Source: Quadrisphaera sp. INWT6
GTDB lineage: Bacteria; Actinomycetota; Actinomycetes; Actinomycetales; Quadrisphaeraceae
Direction of reading: 5' to 3'
Assembly (NCBI RefSeq): GCF_015390235.1
Contig: NZ_VUOH01000001.1
Coordinates: forward strand, 372,001-436,000
DNA: 64,000 nt
Notes under the pieces: model-generated
The model's input: the letters and a program-made list of their open reading frames with translations, nothing else
Told to the model about the DNA's origin: nothing
The model's database searches: none
Translations under genes and position numbers: made by a program
In this document: piece by piece, positions 8,465 through 17,292 of the stretch
Position numbering within the stretch: position 1 is the first letter of the stretch
How the letters are laid out: each line of letters opens with the position of its first letter

Positions 8465-10156
8465 GTGGTCGGCGCGACTCCCCCCTCGGCGCCGCCCCCG
8501 CTCGTCGCCACCGGCAGCGGGCCCGACCTCCGGGTCGGGCCCCGGCCGGAGCGGCCGCTGCCGCAGCTCGAGGGCACCTCGGCGCTGCCCCTCGGCACCC
8601 CCGGGGCCGACGCGGTCACCCTCGACGGCGCTGCGGTCCTGCTGCTCGGCATCGGTGCGGCTCTGGCGGGCGAGCCCGCCGCCGAAGGTGCGCCCGCCGC
8701 ACCCGCCGTCGTGCTCGGCCCCGGCGCCGCCGGCGTCGAGACCGCCACTGGCCTCGACCTGACCGCCACCTGCGCCGCTGCCGACTGGCGCGCCGCCGCC
8801 GGCTCGGTGCTGCCCGTCCCGGGCGCGGCGCTGCCCGGCGGAGCGCGCCTGGTGCTGGTCGGCACCGGGAGGGGCGCGCCGCGCGACCTGCGCCGCGCCG
8901 GCGCCGCGCTGGCCCGCACCTCCCGCGGCAGCGAGCTCGTCGTGACCACCGCCGTCGCCGGCCTCGAGCCCGCGCTCGTGGGTGCCTTCGCCGAGGGCGT
9001 CCTCCTCGGCGCCTGGGCTCCGCCGCGCAGCGGGACGAGCGAGGGGCCTCCTCCGGCCGTCGAGCACGTCCGCCTCCTCGGCTGGACCGGCCGCCCGACG
9101 GTGCCGCTGCCCGGTGGCGCCCACGAGCCCGCGTGGAGCGGACGCGACGTCGCTGACGCCCTCTCCGCCGCCGCCACGGCCGCCACCGCCACCTGGCGGG
9201 TGCGCGACCTGGCAGCCACGCCGTCGTCCACCAAGACCCCCGCCTGGGTGGCCCAGCAGGCCGTCGCGCTGTGCTCCGGCACGCCCGGGCTGTCGGTGAC
9301 CGTCCTCGACGAGGAGGACCTGGCCGACCGCCGCGCGGGCGGGCTGCTCGCCGTCGGTGCCGCCTCGCAGCACCCGCCGTGCCTCGTGCGCGTCGACTGG
9401 ACGCCCCGCACGCCCACCACCACCCGGCGCGCCGTGCTCGTCGGCAAGGGCATCACCTACGACACCGGCGGCCTGGCCCTGAAGCCCCGCGAGTCGATGG
9501 TCGCCATGAAGACCGACATGGCCGGCGCCGCGGTGGTGCTCGCCACCGTCGTCGCCGCGGCCGAGTCCGGCCTGCCCCGCCCCGTCACCGCGCTGCTGCC
9601 GCTGGCCGAGAACTCCCTCGGCGCAGCGTCCTACCGCCCCGGAGACGTCATCCGCGTCCTCGGCGGGACCACCGTCGAGGTCGACAACCCCGACGCCGAG
9701 GGCCGCCTGGTGCTCGCCGACGCCCTCGCCCTGGCCGACGCCGAGCTCGACCCCGAGCTGGTCGTCGACGTCGCCACCCTCACCGGTGCCGCCACCGTGG
9801 GCCTGGGCCGCCAGCACGCCGCGCTCTACACCGCCGACGACGACCTGGCGGACCGCCTCGCCGCCGCCGGCGAGGAGACCGGCGAGCGGGTGTGGCGCAT
9901 GCCCCTGGTCGAGGAGTACCGCGCCGGGCTCGACTCCGACGTCGCCGACCTGCGGCACGTGCCCTCCAGCCCCTCCCCGGGCGCGGGCTCGGTGACCGCG
10001 GCGCTGTTCCTGCGCGAGTTCACCGGCGGCCGCCGCTGGGCCCACCTCGACATCGCCGGGGTCGGCCGGTCCGACGCGGCCTCCCACGAGGTGCCCAAGG
10101 GCGCCACCGGCTGGGGCGCCCGCGTGCTCCTGCGCCTCCTGCAGGACCTGCCGTGA
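8465..10156 (+). CDS. pepA: Leucyl aminopeptidase, M17 family
   Basis: 563 residues, start GTG. The C-terminal catalytic half has the metal ligands and signature of M17 peptidases: GKGITYDTGGLALKP, MKTDMAGAA and NPDAEGRLVLADAL near residue 408, the latter a variant of NTDAEGRL. The variable N-terminal domain is Ala-rich. The enzyme removes N-terminal residues from peptides in the cytoplasm with two metal ions. The stop overlaps the methyltransferase start as TGATG, implying coupling. The product is somewhat longer than typical M17 enzymes because of a proline-rich leader. Confidence 0.95.
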   Translation: MVGATPPSAPPPLVATGSGPDLRVGPRPERPLPQLEGTSALPLGTPGADAVTLDGAAVLLLGIGAALAGEPAAEGAPAAPAVVLGPGAAGVETATGLDLTATCAAADWRAAAGSVLPVPGAALPGGARLVLVGTGRGAPRDLRRAGAALARTSRGSELVVTTAVAGLEPALVGAFAEGVLLGAWAPPRSGTSEGPPPAVEHVRLLGWTGRPTVPLPGGAHEPAWSGRDVADALSAAATAATATWRVRDLAATPSSTKTPAWVAQQAVALCSGTPGLSVTVLDEEDLADRRAGGLLAVGAASQHPPCLVRVDWTPRTPTTTRRAVLVGKGITYDTGGLALKPRESMVAMKTDMAGAAVVLATVVAAAESGLPRPVTALLPLAENSLGAASYRPGDVIRVLGGTTVEVDNPDAEGRLVLADALALADAELDPELVVDVATLTGAATVGLGRQHAALYTADDDLADRLAAAGEETGERVWRMPLVEEYRAGLDSDVADLRHVPSSPSPGAGSVTAALFLREFTGGRRWAHLDIAGVGRSDAASHEVPKGATGWGARVLLRLLQDLP

Positions 10157-10878
10157 TGCCCGGCGGCGGCTCGCCCGCCCCCCGCTCCGCGGCACCGCCC
10201 CCGGTCTCCCCGGTGGCTCCCCGCCGCGCTCCGGGAGCCCCCACCGGCGGCCCCAAGGCCACCAGCTGGCAGTACGCCGAGCACTTCGTGCCCGAGTCCG
10301 AGGCGGTCGAGCGGGCCCGCACCCGCGCCCGCGAGCTCGGCATCAGCGCCGTCGGCAACGGGGCAGGGGCGCTGCTGGCCACCCTCTGCGCCGCCGTCGA
10401 CGCGCGCGCCGTCGTCGAGGTGGGCACGGGGGCGGGCGTCTCGGGGCTGTGGATGCTCGGCGGCATGCCTCCCGAGGGCGTGCTGACCACCATCGACGTC
10501 GAGTCCGACCACCTGCGGGCCGCCCGCACCGCCTTCGCCGAGGTCGGCGTCCGCAGCGGCCGCATCCGGGGGATCACCGGGCGCGCCGTCGACGTGCTGC
10601 CGCGCCTCACCGAGGGCGGCTACGACCTGGTGCTCCTGGACGCCGACCCGCTCGGCGCCGACGCCTACCTCGAGCGCGCGGTGCGCCTGCTGCGCCCCGG
10701 CGGCGTGGTGGCGCTGCACGGTGCGCTGTCCGCCGACCGCGCCGGCGACCCCGCCCAGCGCGACCCGGTCACCACCGCCGTGCGCGAGCTCTCCCGCGCG
10801 CTGCGCTCCTCGCCCGACCTGCTGCCCGCGCTGGTCCCCAGCAGCGAGGGGCTGCTGGTGGCGGCCCGCCGCCGCTGA
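10156..10878 (+). CDS. SAM-dependent O-methyltransferase (class I, catechol-type)
   Basis: 240 residues. The SAM-binding motif I is VVEVGTGAGVSGLWM, followed by the acidic strand TTIDVESDHL and the motif DLVLLDADP. RLLRPGGVVALHGAL closes the fold. This matches the O-methyltransferase 3 family, whose mycobacterial relative lies beside sigE. An N-terminal stretch of about 35 residues rich in Pro and Ala precedes the domain. The substrate is not predictable. The ATG overlaps the pepA stop; the sigma-factor gene follows on the same strand. Confidence 0.9.
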   Translation: MPGGGSPAPRSAAPPPVSPVAPRRAPGAPTGGPKATSWQYAEHFVPESEAVERARTRARELGISAVGNGAGALLATLCAAVDARAVVEVGTGAGVSGLWMLGGMPPEGVLTTIDVESDHLRAARTAFAEVGVRSGRIRGITGRAVDVLPRLTEGGYDLVLLDADPLGADAYLERAVRLLRPGGVVALHGALSADRAGDPAQRDPVTTAVRELSRALRSSPDLLPALVPSSEGLLVAARRR

Positions 10879-10990
10879 GCCGCGCCGCCCACCCGTCGAG
10901 CACCCGTCGCGCAGCCGCCGTCCGCTGGACGTGACGGCGGTCACACCCGTTCCCCAGGCCCTTCGCAGCCGGGAGCGCCACAGTGGGGGA

Positions 10991-11635
10991 GTGGCAGCGC
11001 ACGTCGGACCCCAGGACCCCCCGGTGCCCACCGCGCCGGGAGAGGCGTGGGTGGCCCCGACGTGGGACGCGCTGGTGCGCGAGCACTCGGCCCGCGTGCG
11101 CCGGCTGGCGTTCCGCCTGACGGGCGACCGCGACGACGCCGACGACCTCACCCAGGAGGTCTTCGTGCGCGTCTTCCGCTCCCTGGACTCCTACCGGCCC
11201 GGGACCTTCGAGGGCTGGCTGCACCGCATCACCACCAACCTCTTCCTCGACCAGGCGCGCCGGCGGCGCCGGCTGCGGTTCGACGCCCTCACCGAGGAGA
11301 TCGCCGCGCGCCTGCCCGACCGCGGCGCCGGCCCCGAGCGGGCCTTCGAGGCCGGCCGCTTCGACGTCGACGTGCAGGCCGCGCTCGACCGGCTCTCACC
11401 CGACTTCCGCGCGGTGGTCGTGCTGGCCGACGTGGAGGGGCTCACCTACGAGGAGGTCTCGGAGGTGCTGGGCCTGAAGATGGGCACGGTCCGCTCGCGG
11501 CTCTCCCGGGCGCGCGCCCAGCTGCGCCGACACCTCGAGCACCGGGCGCCGCAGCCGCGCGGTCACCGCCCCGCGGCGCGGCCGGCACCGCGGGTCCTCG
11601 GGGGTCCCGGGCGGGTCCTCCCGCTGACCGGCTGA
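10991..11635 (+). CDS. sigE: ECF sigma factor, SigE-like
   Basis: About 214 residues. Region 2 holds DDADDLTQEVFVRVFRSLDSY with the downstream WLHRITTNLFLDQARRRRR. Region 4 has LSPDFRAVVVLADVEGLTYEE and the recognition helix GTVRSRLSRARAQL. Context (O-methyltransferase before, tatB and mrp after) matches mycobacterial sigE, an envelope-stress sigma factor. Start candidates in frame are GTG 10931, GTG 10991 and GTG 11048; 10991 follows a GGGGGA stretch. No anti-sigma gene follows: the next coding sequence is tatB, only 121 nt away. Confidence 0.88.
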   Translation: MAAHVGPQDPPVPTAPGEAWVAPTWDALVREHSARVRRLAFRLTGDRDDADDLTQEVFVRVFRSLDSYRPGTFEGWLHRITTNLFLDQARRRRRLRFDALTEEIAARLPDRGAGPERAFEAGRFDVDVQAALDRLSPDFRAVVVLADVEGLTYEEVSEVLGLKMGTVRSRLSRARAQLRRHLEHRAPQPRGHRPAARPAPRVLGGPGRVLPLTG

Positions 11636-11756
11636 GGCGTCCGACGCCCTCCCGGCAGGGCCGGGTGTGCGCGGTCTGGCACGCCCTCGTCGCCGACGGG
11701 GGCAGGATGGTGGGTGGTGGGCGCTGTCCGGCGCCCCGGGGAGCGGAGGCAACCGC

Positions 11757-12344
11757 GTGTTCGGCATCAACCCCGGCGAGTTCGCGGTGCTGCTGCTCGT
11801 CGTCCTCATCGTCGTCGGCCCCGAGCGGCTCCCGGGCTACGCCCAGCAGCTCGGCAAGATGGTGCGCGAGGGCCGCAGGATGGCCATGGGCCTGCGGGAG
11901 CAGGTCCGCGGCGAGCTGGGCCCGGAGTTCGACGACGTCGACTGGACCAAGCTCGACCCGCGCCAGTACGACCCGCGCCGCATCATCCGCGAGGCGCTGA
12001 CGGACACGCTCGAGGACGACGAGCCAGCCACCAAGCCCGTCAGCAGCGGTGGGCCCACCGCCGCGGCCGCCGGCGCCGGTGCTGCCGGCGCGGTGGCCGG
12101 CGCTGCGAGCAGCAGGCCCGCCAGCGCGGCCTCCCCGGCGGCGGCCGCGGCCGTCGGCAGGTCCGCCGAGGGCGCGGACGCCAGCGACCCCTCGACCGCT
12201 CCCTCCGCGGAGGCCTCCTCAGGCGCCGCGGCGGACGCGCCTGCAGGCGGCTCCGCGGCGCCCGCCGAGGACGGCGCCGCGGCACCTGCCGTGCCGCAGG
12301 CCCGGACGTCCTCCGGCGCAGCGATCGACCTCGAGGCCACCTGA
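11757..12344 (+). CDS. tatB: Sec-independent translocase protein TatB
   Basis: 195 residues. The N-terminal membrane helix and hinge FAVLLLVVLIVVGPERLPGY, then an amphipathic helix with AQQLGKMVREGRRMAMGLR, are diagnostic of TatB. A long Ala/Ser/Pro-rich tail follows, as in other actinobacterial TatB proteins. With TatC it forms the receptor for twin-arginine signal peptides; tatC is not in this window. The start is GTG at 11757, with GCGGAGGC about 8 nt upstream. It follows sigE directly, where mycobacteria carry rseA and htrA between the two. Confidence 0.93.
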   Translation: MFGINPGEFAVLLLVVLIVVGPERLPGYAQQLGKMVREGRRMAMGLREQVRGELGPEFDDVDWTKLDPRQYDPRRIIREALTDTLEDDEPATKPVSSGGPTAAAAGAGAAGAVAGAASSRPASAASPAAAAAVGRSAEGADASDPSTAPSAEASSGAAADAPAGGSAAPAEDGAAAPAVPQARTSSGAAIDLEAT

Positions 12345-12396
12345 CCCGGACCCTCCACCCCGCGGGCGGGGGACCGCGCGACCCGGGGGACCGGGC

Positions 12397-13608
12397 TCAG
12401 ACGGGGACGACGCCGAGCGGGCGGCCCGCCAGCCCCCGGGAGCGGTGACCCAGCCGGCGCGCCAGCGCGGACAGCGCCTGCGCGGCCTCCGAGCCGGGGT
12501 CGGCGAGCACCACGGGCAGGCCGCCGTCGCCGCCCTCGCGCACCTTCACGTCCATCGGCACCTGCGCCAGCAGGGGCACGTCCGCGCCGCTCTCGCGGGA
12601 GAGCCGCTCGGCCACGGCCGCGCCACCGCCCGCGCCAAACAGCTCCAGGCGGGAGCCGTCGGGCATCGTCATCCAGCTCATGTTCTCGACCACGCCCACC
12701 ACGCCCTGGCCGGTGCGCGCGGCGAGGCCGCCGGATCGGTGGGCGACGTCGGCCGCGGCGGGCTGCGGCGTGGTGACCACGAGCAGCTCCGAGCCCGGCA
12801 GGAGCTGCGCGGCGCTGATGGGGACGTCGCCGGTGCCCGGGGGCATGTCGAGGAGCAGCACGTCGAGGTCGCCGAAGTGCACCTCGGTGAGGAACTGCTG
12901 CAGCGCGCGGTGCAGCAGCGGGCCGCGGTGCATGACGGGCTGGCCGTCGGGGACCACCATCCCCATCGAGATCACCTTGACGCCGTGCGCGACCGGGGGG
13001 ATCACGAGGTCGTCGACCTTGGTGGGCCGCGTGGTGCAGCCGAGCATCGCCGGCACGGAGAAGCCGTGGACGTCGGCGTCGACCAGGCCGACGCGCAGGC
13101 CGTCGCGCGCCATGGCGACGGCGAGGTTCACCGTCAGCGTCGACTTGCCGACCCCGCCCTTGCCGGAGGCCACGCAGTACACCCGGGTCAGCGACCCGGG
13201 CCGCGCGAAGGGGACCTCCCGCTCGCCGTCGGCCCCCGCGGGGCCCCGCAGCACGGTGCGCAGGCGGGTGCGCTGCTCGGCGTCCATGACGCCCAGGTCG
13301 ACCCGGACCGCCCGCACCCCGGGGACGGTGCTGACGGCGGCGGTGACGTCGCGCTCGAGGGTGTCGCGCATCGGGCAGCCCGACGTCGTCAGCAGCACCT
13401 CGACCAGCACCGCGCCGGTGGCGGAGACCTCCAGGCCGCCGACCATGCCCAGGTCGGTGATGGGACGGCGGATCTCGGGGTCGAGGACGGTCGCGAGCGC
13501 GGCGCGGACGGCCGCCTCGTCGGGTGCGGACCCGCTGCCCGGGCCACCGCCGGTGCCGGCGGGGGCCGGGACCGTCGGCGCAGCGGGCTGGCGGCGCAGG
13601 AAGCTCAC
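12397..13608 (-). CDS. mrp: Mrp/NBP35-family Fe-S carrier ATPase
   Basis: 403 residues. An N-terminal MIP18/DUF59 domain (about residues 28-110, with TTSGCPMRDTLERDV) precedes a deviant Walker A P-loop, VASGKGGVGKSTLTVNLAVA near residue 148. LLLDMPPGTGDVPIS and VVENMSW follow. Mrp proteins bind and deliver Fe-S clusters. The C-terminal CxxC of many homologues is replaced by TMPDGSRLELFG, which I believe is usual in actinobacterial Mrp. It is convergent with tatB and has a leaderless-type promoter. Confidence 0.95.
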   Translation of the reverse strand: MSFLRRQPAAPTVPAPAGTGGGPGSGSAPDEAAVRAALATVLDPEIRRPITDLGMVGGLEVSATGAVLVEVLLTTSGCPMRDTLERDVTAAVSTVPGVRAVRVDLGVMDAEQRTRLRTVLRGPAGADGEREVPFARPGSLTRVYCVASGKGGVGKSTLTVNLAVAMARDGLRVGLVDADVHGFSVPAMLGCTTRPTKVDDLVIPPVAHGVKVISMGMVVPDGQPVMHRGPLLHRALQQFLTEVHFGDLDVLLLDMPPGTGDVPISAAQLLPGSELLVVTTPQPAAADVAHRSGGLAARTGQGVVGVVENMSWMTMPDGSRLELFGAGGGAAVAERLSRESGADVPLLAQVPMDVKVREGGDGGLPVVLADPGSEAAQALSALARRLGHRSRGLAGRPLGVVPV

Positions 13609-13614
13609 CCCACG

Positions 13615-13620
13615 AGGGTA
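13615..13620 (-). promoter_or_regulatory. -10 hexamer TACCCT for leaderless mrp mRNA
   Basis: On the minus strand TACCCT ends 6 nt before the mrp GTG at 13608, and no Shine-Dalgarno fits in the gap. Confidence 0.6.
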
Positions 13621-13632
13621 GGCAGCAACCGC

Positions 13633-14448
13633 TCACAGCCGCGCGAGCAGGCCCTCGGCCGAGGCCACCGCCCGCTGCTGCTCGGCGGTCAGGCCGCCCT
13701 CGCCCGCGCCGCGGCTGCGCAGCCACACCAGCCCGCCGTCACCGTCGGTGCGCCAGGTCTGGCGGTCGACGCCCGCCCGGTCACCCCCGCCGGCGTCCCC
13801 GCCACCGGCACCGCCGTACCAGCCGTCGTCGTCGTCGCGCCACCCGATGGTGACGAGCACGTCGTCGCCGTCGGCCGTGGCGACGCACTCGGACAGGTCG
13901 GCGCGGGTGGTGCGGTAGCTGGTGTCGGAGTCACCGGGCCAGGTCAGCGGGTACCGGGTGTCGCAGTCGACGGCGGGGAAGAGGGACGGGACCACCTCGT
14001 CCGGCTCGGACGGGGGCAGGCGCAGCGCCACCCTGACGGTCGCGGTGCCGTCCGCCTCGACGACCTGGAGCCGCCCCGTCCAGACGACGTCGGCGCCGTC
14101 CCCGGCCTCCGAGGCGGTTCCGGGGGCCGACCTCCCGCCCCCCGCTCCCGCGGTGAGCTCCACCGGGGACGCGAGCTCGGCGCCGGAGGCGCGGACGGCC
14201 TCGGCCAGGCGGTCCTCGAGGCGCTCCTGGGGCGTCCTCAGCGCCGACGAGGCCGCGACGACGACGCCGGTCAGCGCGGCGGCCCCTCCCAGCACGGCGA
14301 GGGCCACCCACCGGCGCCGCCAGCGGGGCCGCCGCGGCGGTGGCTCCCAGGGGGTGTCGAGGTCGAGCTCCTCCAGCCCGTCGAGCCCGTCGAGGTCGTC
14401 GGAGGCGCTGTCGAGCGCTCCTGCTCCCTGCGACCGGCTCGGTGCCAC
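13633..14448 (-). CDS. Hypothetical membrane-anchored extracytoplasmic protein
   Basis: 271 residues, start GTG with GAGGGAG about 6 nt upstream. Residues 1-45 are acidic then basic (RRPRWRRRW), followed by one membrane helix (VALAVLGGAAALTGVVVAAS). The rest, about 200 residues, would lie outside the cell. It contains beta-rich segments, two Cys (CDTRYPL and ECVATADG) that could form a disulfide, and a DDDDGWYGG loop. I do not recognise a family. It sits between the GspE-like ATPase and mrp on the same strand. Confidence 0.7.
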   Translation of the reverse strand: MAPSRSQGAGALDSASDDLDGLDGLEELDLDTPWEPPPRRPRWRRRWVALAVLGGAAALTGVVVAASSALRTPQERLEDRLAEAVRASGAELASPVELTAGAGGGRSAPGTASEAGDGADVVWTGRLQVVEADGTATVRVALRLPPSEPDEVVPSLFPAVDCDTRYPLTWPGDSDTSYRTTRADLSECVATADGDDVLVTIGWRDDDDGWYGGAGGGDAGGGDRAGVDRQTWRTDGDGGLVWLRSRGAGEGGLTAEQQRAVASAEGLLARL

Positions 14449-14497
14449 GCCCGCTCCCTCGGTGCCCGCGCGCCCCGCGGCGGCGGACCCGTCGAGG

Positions 14498-16573
14498 CTA
14501 GCTCCAGCCGGCCGGTGCGGCCCGTCCGCCGTCGGGCGGGCCGAAGCTCAGCACGCCGGGCAGCGTCGCCGGCACCGCGGCCGGAGGGGCCGGCTGGTCC
14601 TCGGGGTGGGGGCTCGGCGCGACGTCCAGCGGCGGGTGCGCCGGTCGCAGCTCGCGACCGGCCACCGGGACGGCGCACCACGGGCAGCACGACCACTCCC
14701 CGCGCAGGGGGCGGTGGCAGGAGGTGCACCCCTCGGGCTGCTGGCTGGTGCCGCACCACGGGCAGGCGACCATCCCCTCCTCCACGGGGCGCTCGCAGGA
14801 GCGGCACGCCACCGGGGCGGCGTCGTCAGAGGCGGTGACGCGCAGCGCCTCCTCGAACGTGGTCTGGCCGGCCATCGCCTTCCGGACGGCGGACTCGCGC
14901 AGCGACACCATGCCGCGCTGGGCGGCGGCCTCGGAGACGGCGGCCTCGCGGGGGTCGGCGATGAGGACGCGGCGCAGCTCGGCGTCGACCTCGAGGACCT
15001 CGTAGACGGCCGTGCGGCCGCTGTAGCCGGTGCCACCGCACTCGGGGCAGCCGGTGCCCTGCCGCGGGGTCGCGCCCTCCAGGTCGTGGGGGTGCAGGCC
15101 GAGGCCCGCGAGCACCGCGGCCGGCGGGTCGTAGGGCGCGGCGCAGCCGCCGCAGGGGCGCCGCACCAGGCGCTGGGCGACGGCCGCGGTCAGCGAGGAG
15201 GCCACCAGGAACGGCTCCACCCCCATGTCGACCAGGCGGGTCAGCGCCGCGACGGCGGAGTTGGTGTGCAGGGTCGTCAGCACGAGGTGGCCGGTGAGCG
15301 AGGCCTTCAGCGCCAGCTCGGCCGTCTCGGAGTCGCGCACCTCGCCGACCAGCACGATGTCCGGGTCCTGGCGCAGCACCGATCGCAGGCCGGCCTGGAA
15401 GGTCATGCCCGTCTTGGTGTTGACCTGCACCTGGGTGATGCCCGGCAGCTGCACCTCGACGGGGTCCTCGAGGGTCACGATGTTCTTCTCGGGCGTCAGC
15501 ACCTCCGACAGCGCCGAGTACAGCGTGTTCGTCTTGCCCGAGCCGGTGGGGCCGGTGATGAGGACCAGCCCCTGGGGCACGGACAGCGCCCGGCGGAAGA
15601 CGTCGAGCTGCTCGGCCTCGAAGCCGAGGGAGTCGAGGTCGGGCACCGCGTCACCGCGGGTGAGCAGGCGGATGACGACCTTCTCGCCGTGCAGCGTCGG
15701 CAGCGTCGAGACGCGGCAGTCGAAGGCGGACCCGTCGACGATGACGCGGCTGCGCCCGTCCTGCGGCACGCGGCGCTCGGCGATGTCCAGGTTCGACATG
15801 ATCTTCATGCGGCTGATGACCGGGCCCGCGGCGCGCTTGGAGGCGCTCATGACCTCGCGGAGCATGCCGTCGACGCGGAACCTCACCCGCAGCTCGTCGC
15901 GCTGGGTCTCGACGTGGATGTCGGAGGCGCGGGCGCGCACGGCGTCGGACAGGATCCGGTTGACGAGCCGGACGACGGGGGAGTCCTCGTCGGTCACCGA
16001 GGCGTCGGACTCGAGGTTCGCCGAGCCCAGGTCGAGGGCGGCCCCGGCGTCCTCCACCTCCGCGGCCGAGGAGCGGTCCTGGCCGAGCGACCAGGCCCGC
16101 GCCAGCTGCTCGCGCACCTGGGACTCGGTGGCCACCGTGACGACGAGGTCGCCCGAGCCGGTGTGGAGGCGCACGTCGTCGAGCGCGAGCACGTTGGTGG
16201 GGTCGGCGACGGCGACGACGAGCCCGGTGCGCGTGCGCTCCAGCGGCACCACGCGGGTGCGCTCGGCGACCGCCTGGGGCAGCAGGCGCACGACCTCGGG
16301 GTCGGGGACCATGCGCGTCAGGTCGACGACGGTCAGGCCCAGCTGGTCGGCCAGCGCCCGCGCGATGGTGCGCTCGTCGGCGATGCCGCTGTGCACCAGG
16401 AGCTCGCCCAGGCGGCGGCGGCGCCCCGGGGGGCCGCTCTGCTGGCCGGCGAGCACGTCGGACAGCTGCGCGGGCGTCAGGACGCCGGCGTCGACGAGGA
16501 CGTCGCCGAGGCGGCGTCGCTGCAGGGACTGCAGCGACGAGAGCGTCGCCGTCGCGGGGCGGTGCTGGGTCAC
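14498..16573 (-). CDS. GspE/PilB-type secretion ATPase with C-terminal zinc-ribbon tail
   Basis: 691 residues. Two N-terminal MshE/GspE-N modules (about 1-150) lead to the ATPase: Walker A GPTGSGKTNTLYSAL, Asp box with TLEDPVE, Walker B SVLRQDPDIVLVGEVRD and His box. CGGCAAPYDPP and CPECGGTGYSGRTAVYEVL form the usual tetracysteine zinc site. Beyond the normal end are three more CxxC pairs (CRSC, CPWC, CTSC, then CCPWC) and a Pro-rich tail. Such ATPases drive type IV pili or type II secretion, but no other pilus genes are nearby. The start shares GTGA with the DUF1003 stop. Confidence 0.9.
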   Translation of the reverse strand: MTQHRPATATLSSLQSLQRRRLGDVLVDAGVLTPAQLSDVLAGQQSGPPGRRRRLGELLVHSGIADERTIARALADQLGLTVVDLTRMVPDPEVVRLLPQAVAERTRVVPLERTRTGLVVAVADPTNVLALDDVRLHTGSGDLVVTVATESQVREQLARAWSLGQDRSSAAEVEDAGAALDLGSANLESDASVTDEDSPVVRLVNRILSDAVRARASDIHVETQRDELRVRFRVDGMLREVMSASKRAAGPVISRMKIMSNLDIAERRVPQDGRSRVIVDGSAFDCRVSTLPTLHGEKVVIRLLTRGDAVPDLDSLGFEAEQLDVFRRALSVPQGLVLITGPTGSGKTNTLYSALSEVLTPEKNIVTLEDPVEVQLPGITQVQVNTKTGMTFQAGLRSVLRQDPDIVLVGEVRDSETAELALKASLTGHLVLTTLHTNSAVAALTRLVDMGVEPFLVASSLTAAVAQRLVRRPCGGCAAPYDPPAAVLAGLGLHPHDLEGATPRQGTGCPECGGTGYSGRTAVYEVLEVDAELRRVLIADPREAAVSEAAAQRGMVSLRESAVRKAMAGQTTFEEALRVTASDDAAPVACRSCERPVEEGMVACPWCGTSQQPEGCTSCHRPLRGEWSCCPWCAVPVAGRELRPAHPPLDVAPSPHPEDQPAPPAAVPATLPGVLSFGPPDGGRAAPAGWS

Positions 16574-17292
16574 CCCGGGGACATCGGCACGCGGACGGGC
16601 CCGGTTGAGCCCTCCGCCTGCTCGTGCTGCTCCTCGTCGTCCTCGGGCTCGGGGTCGGGCCGCTCGGGGCCCGCGCCGCGCGGGCGGCCCTTGCCCCGGC
16701 CCTTCTCGCGGGCCCGGTCGCGGGTGCGCTCGACCGGGCGGTCCAGGCGGCCGTCGTCGTCGTCCCGACGGGCGTCGGCGGCGAGCAGCTCGACCTCCTC
16801 GAGCAGCGCCCGCAGCTCCGAGCGCACGAAGTCGCGGGTGGCCACCTCGCCGACGGCCAGGCGCAGGGCGGCCACCTCGCGGGCGAGGTACTCCGTGTCG
16901 GCGAGGTTCCGCTCGGCGCGCTGGCGGTCCTGCTCGAGGCCGACGCGGTCGCGGTCGTCCTGGCGGTTCTGCGCCAGCAGGATCAGCGGCGCCGCGTAGG
17001 AGGCCTGCAGCGACAGGATCAGCGTCAGCAGCGTGTAGTTGAGGGCGCGGGGGTCGAACTGCGCCGACTCCGGGGCGTAGGTGTTCCACAGCAGCCACAC
17101 GACGACGAAGATCGTCATGTACAGCAGGAACTGCGGCGTCCCCATGAAGCGGGCGAAGCCCTCGGACAGGCGCCCGAAGCCCTCGGCGTCCATCCTCGGG
17201 ACGCGGGGCCTGCGCGGGGCCAGGCGGCGGCGCTTCTCGCGGGGCTGGTCGAGCGCGGACTCCCGGCGGCGGCCCTCGCGCTCCTCAGCCAC
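16570..17292 (-). CDS. DUF1003 membrane protein
   Basis: 240 residues. A basic N-terminus is followed by FMGTPQFLLYMTIFVVVWLL and a second helix around LNYTLLTLILSLQASYAAPL, ending in LLAQNRQDDRDR, which is the DUF1003 signature. The following coiled-coil stretch is charged, and the C-terminus is Arg/Glu/Asp-rich. The biochemical role is unknown. It overlaps both neighbours by a few bases and follows the MgtE-N/CBS gene, an arrangement conserved in actinobacteria. Confidence 0.9.
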   Translation of the reverse strand: MAEEREGRRRESALDQPREKRRRLAPRRPRVPRMDAEGFGRLSEGFARFMGTPQFLLYMTIFVVVWLLWNTYAPESAQFDPRALNYTLLTLILSLQASYAAPLILLAQNRQDDRDRVGLEQDRQRAERNLADTEYLAREVAALRLAVGEVATRDFVRSELRALLEEVELLAADARRDDDDGRLDRPVERTRDRAREKGRGKGRPRGAGPERPDPEPEDDEEQHEQAEGSTGPVRVPMSPG

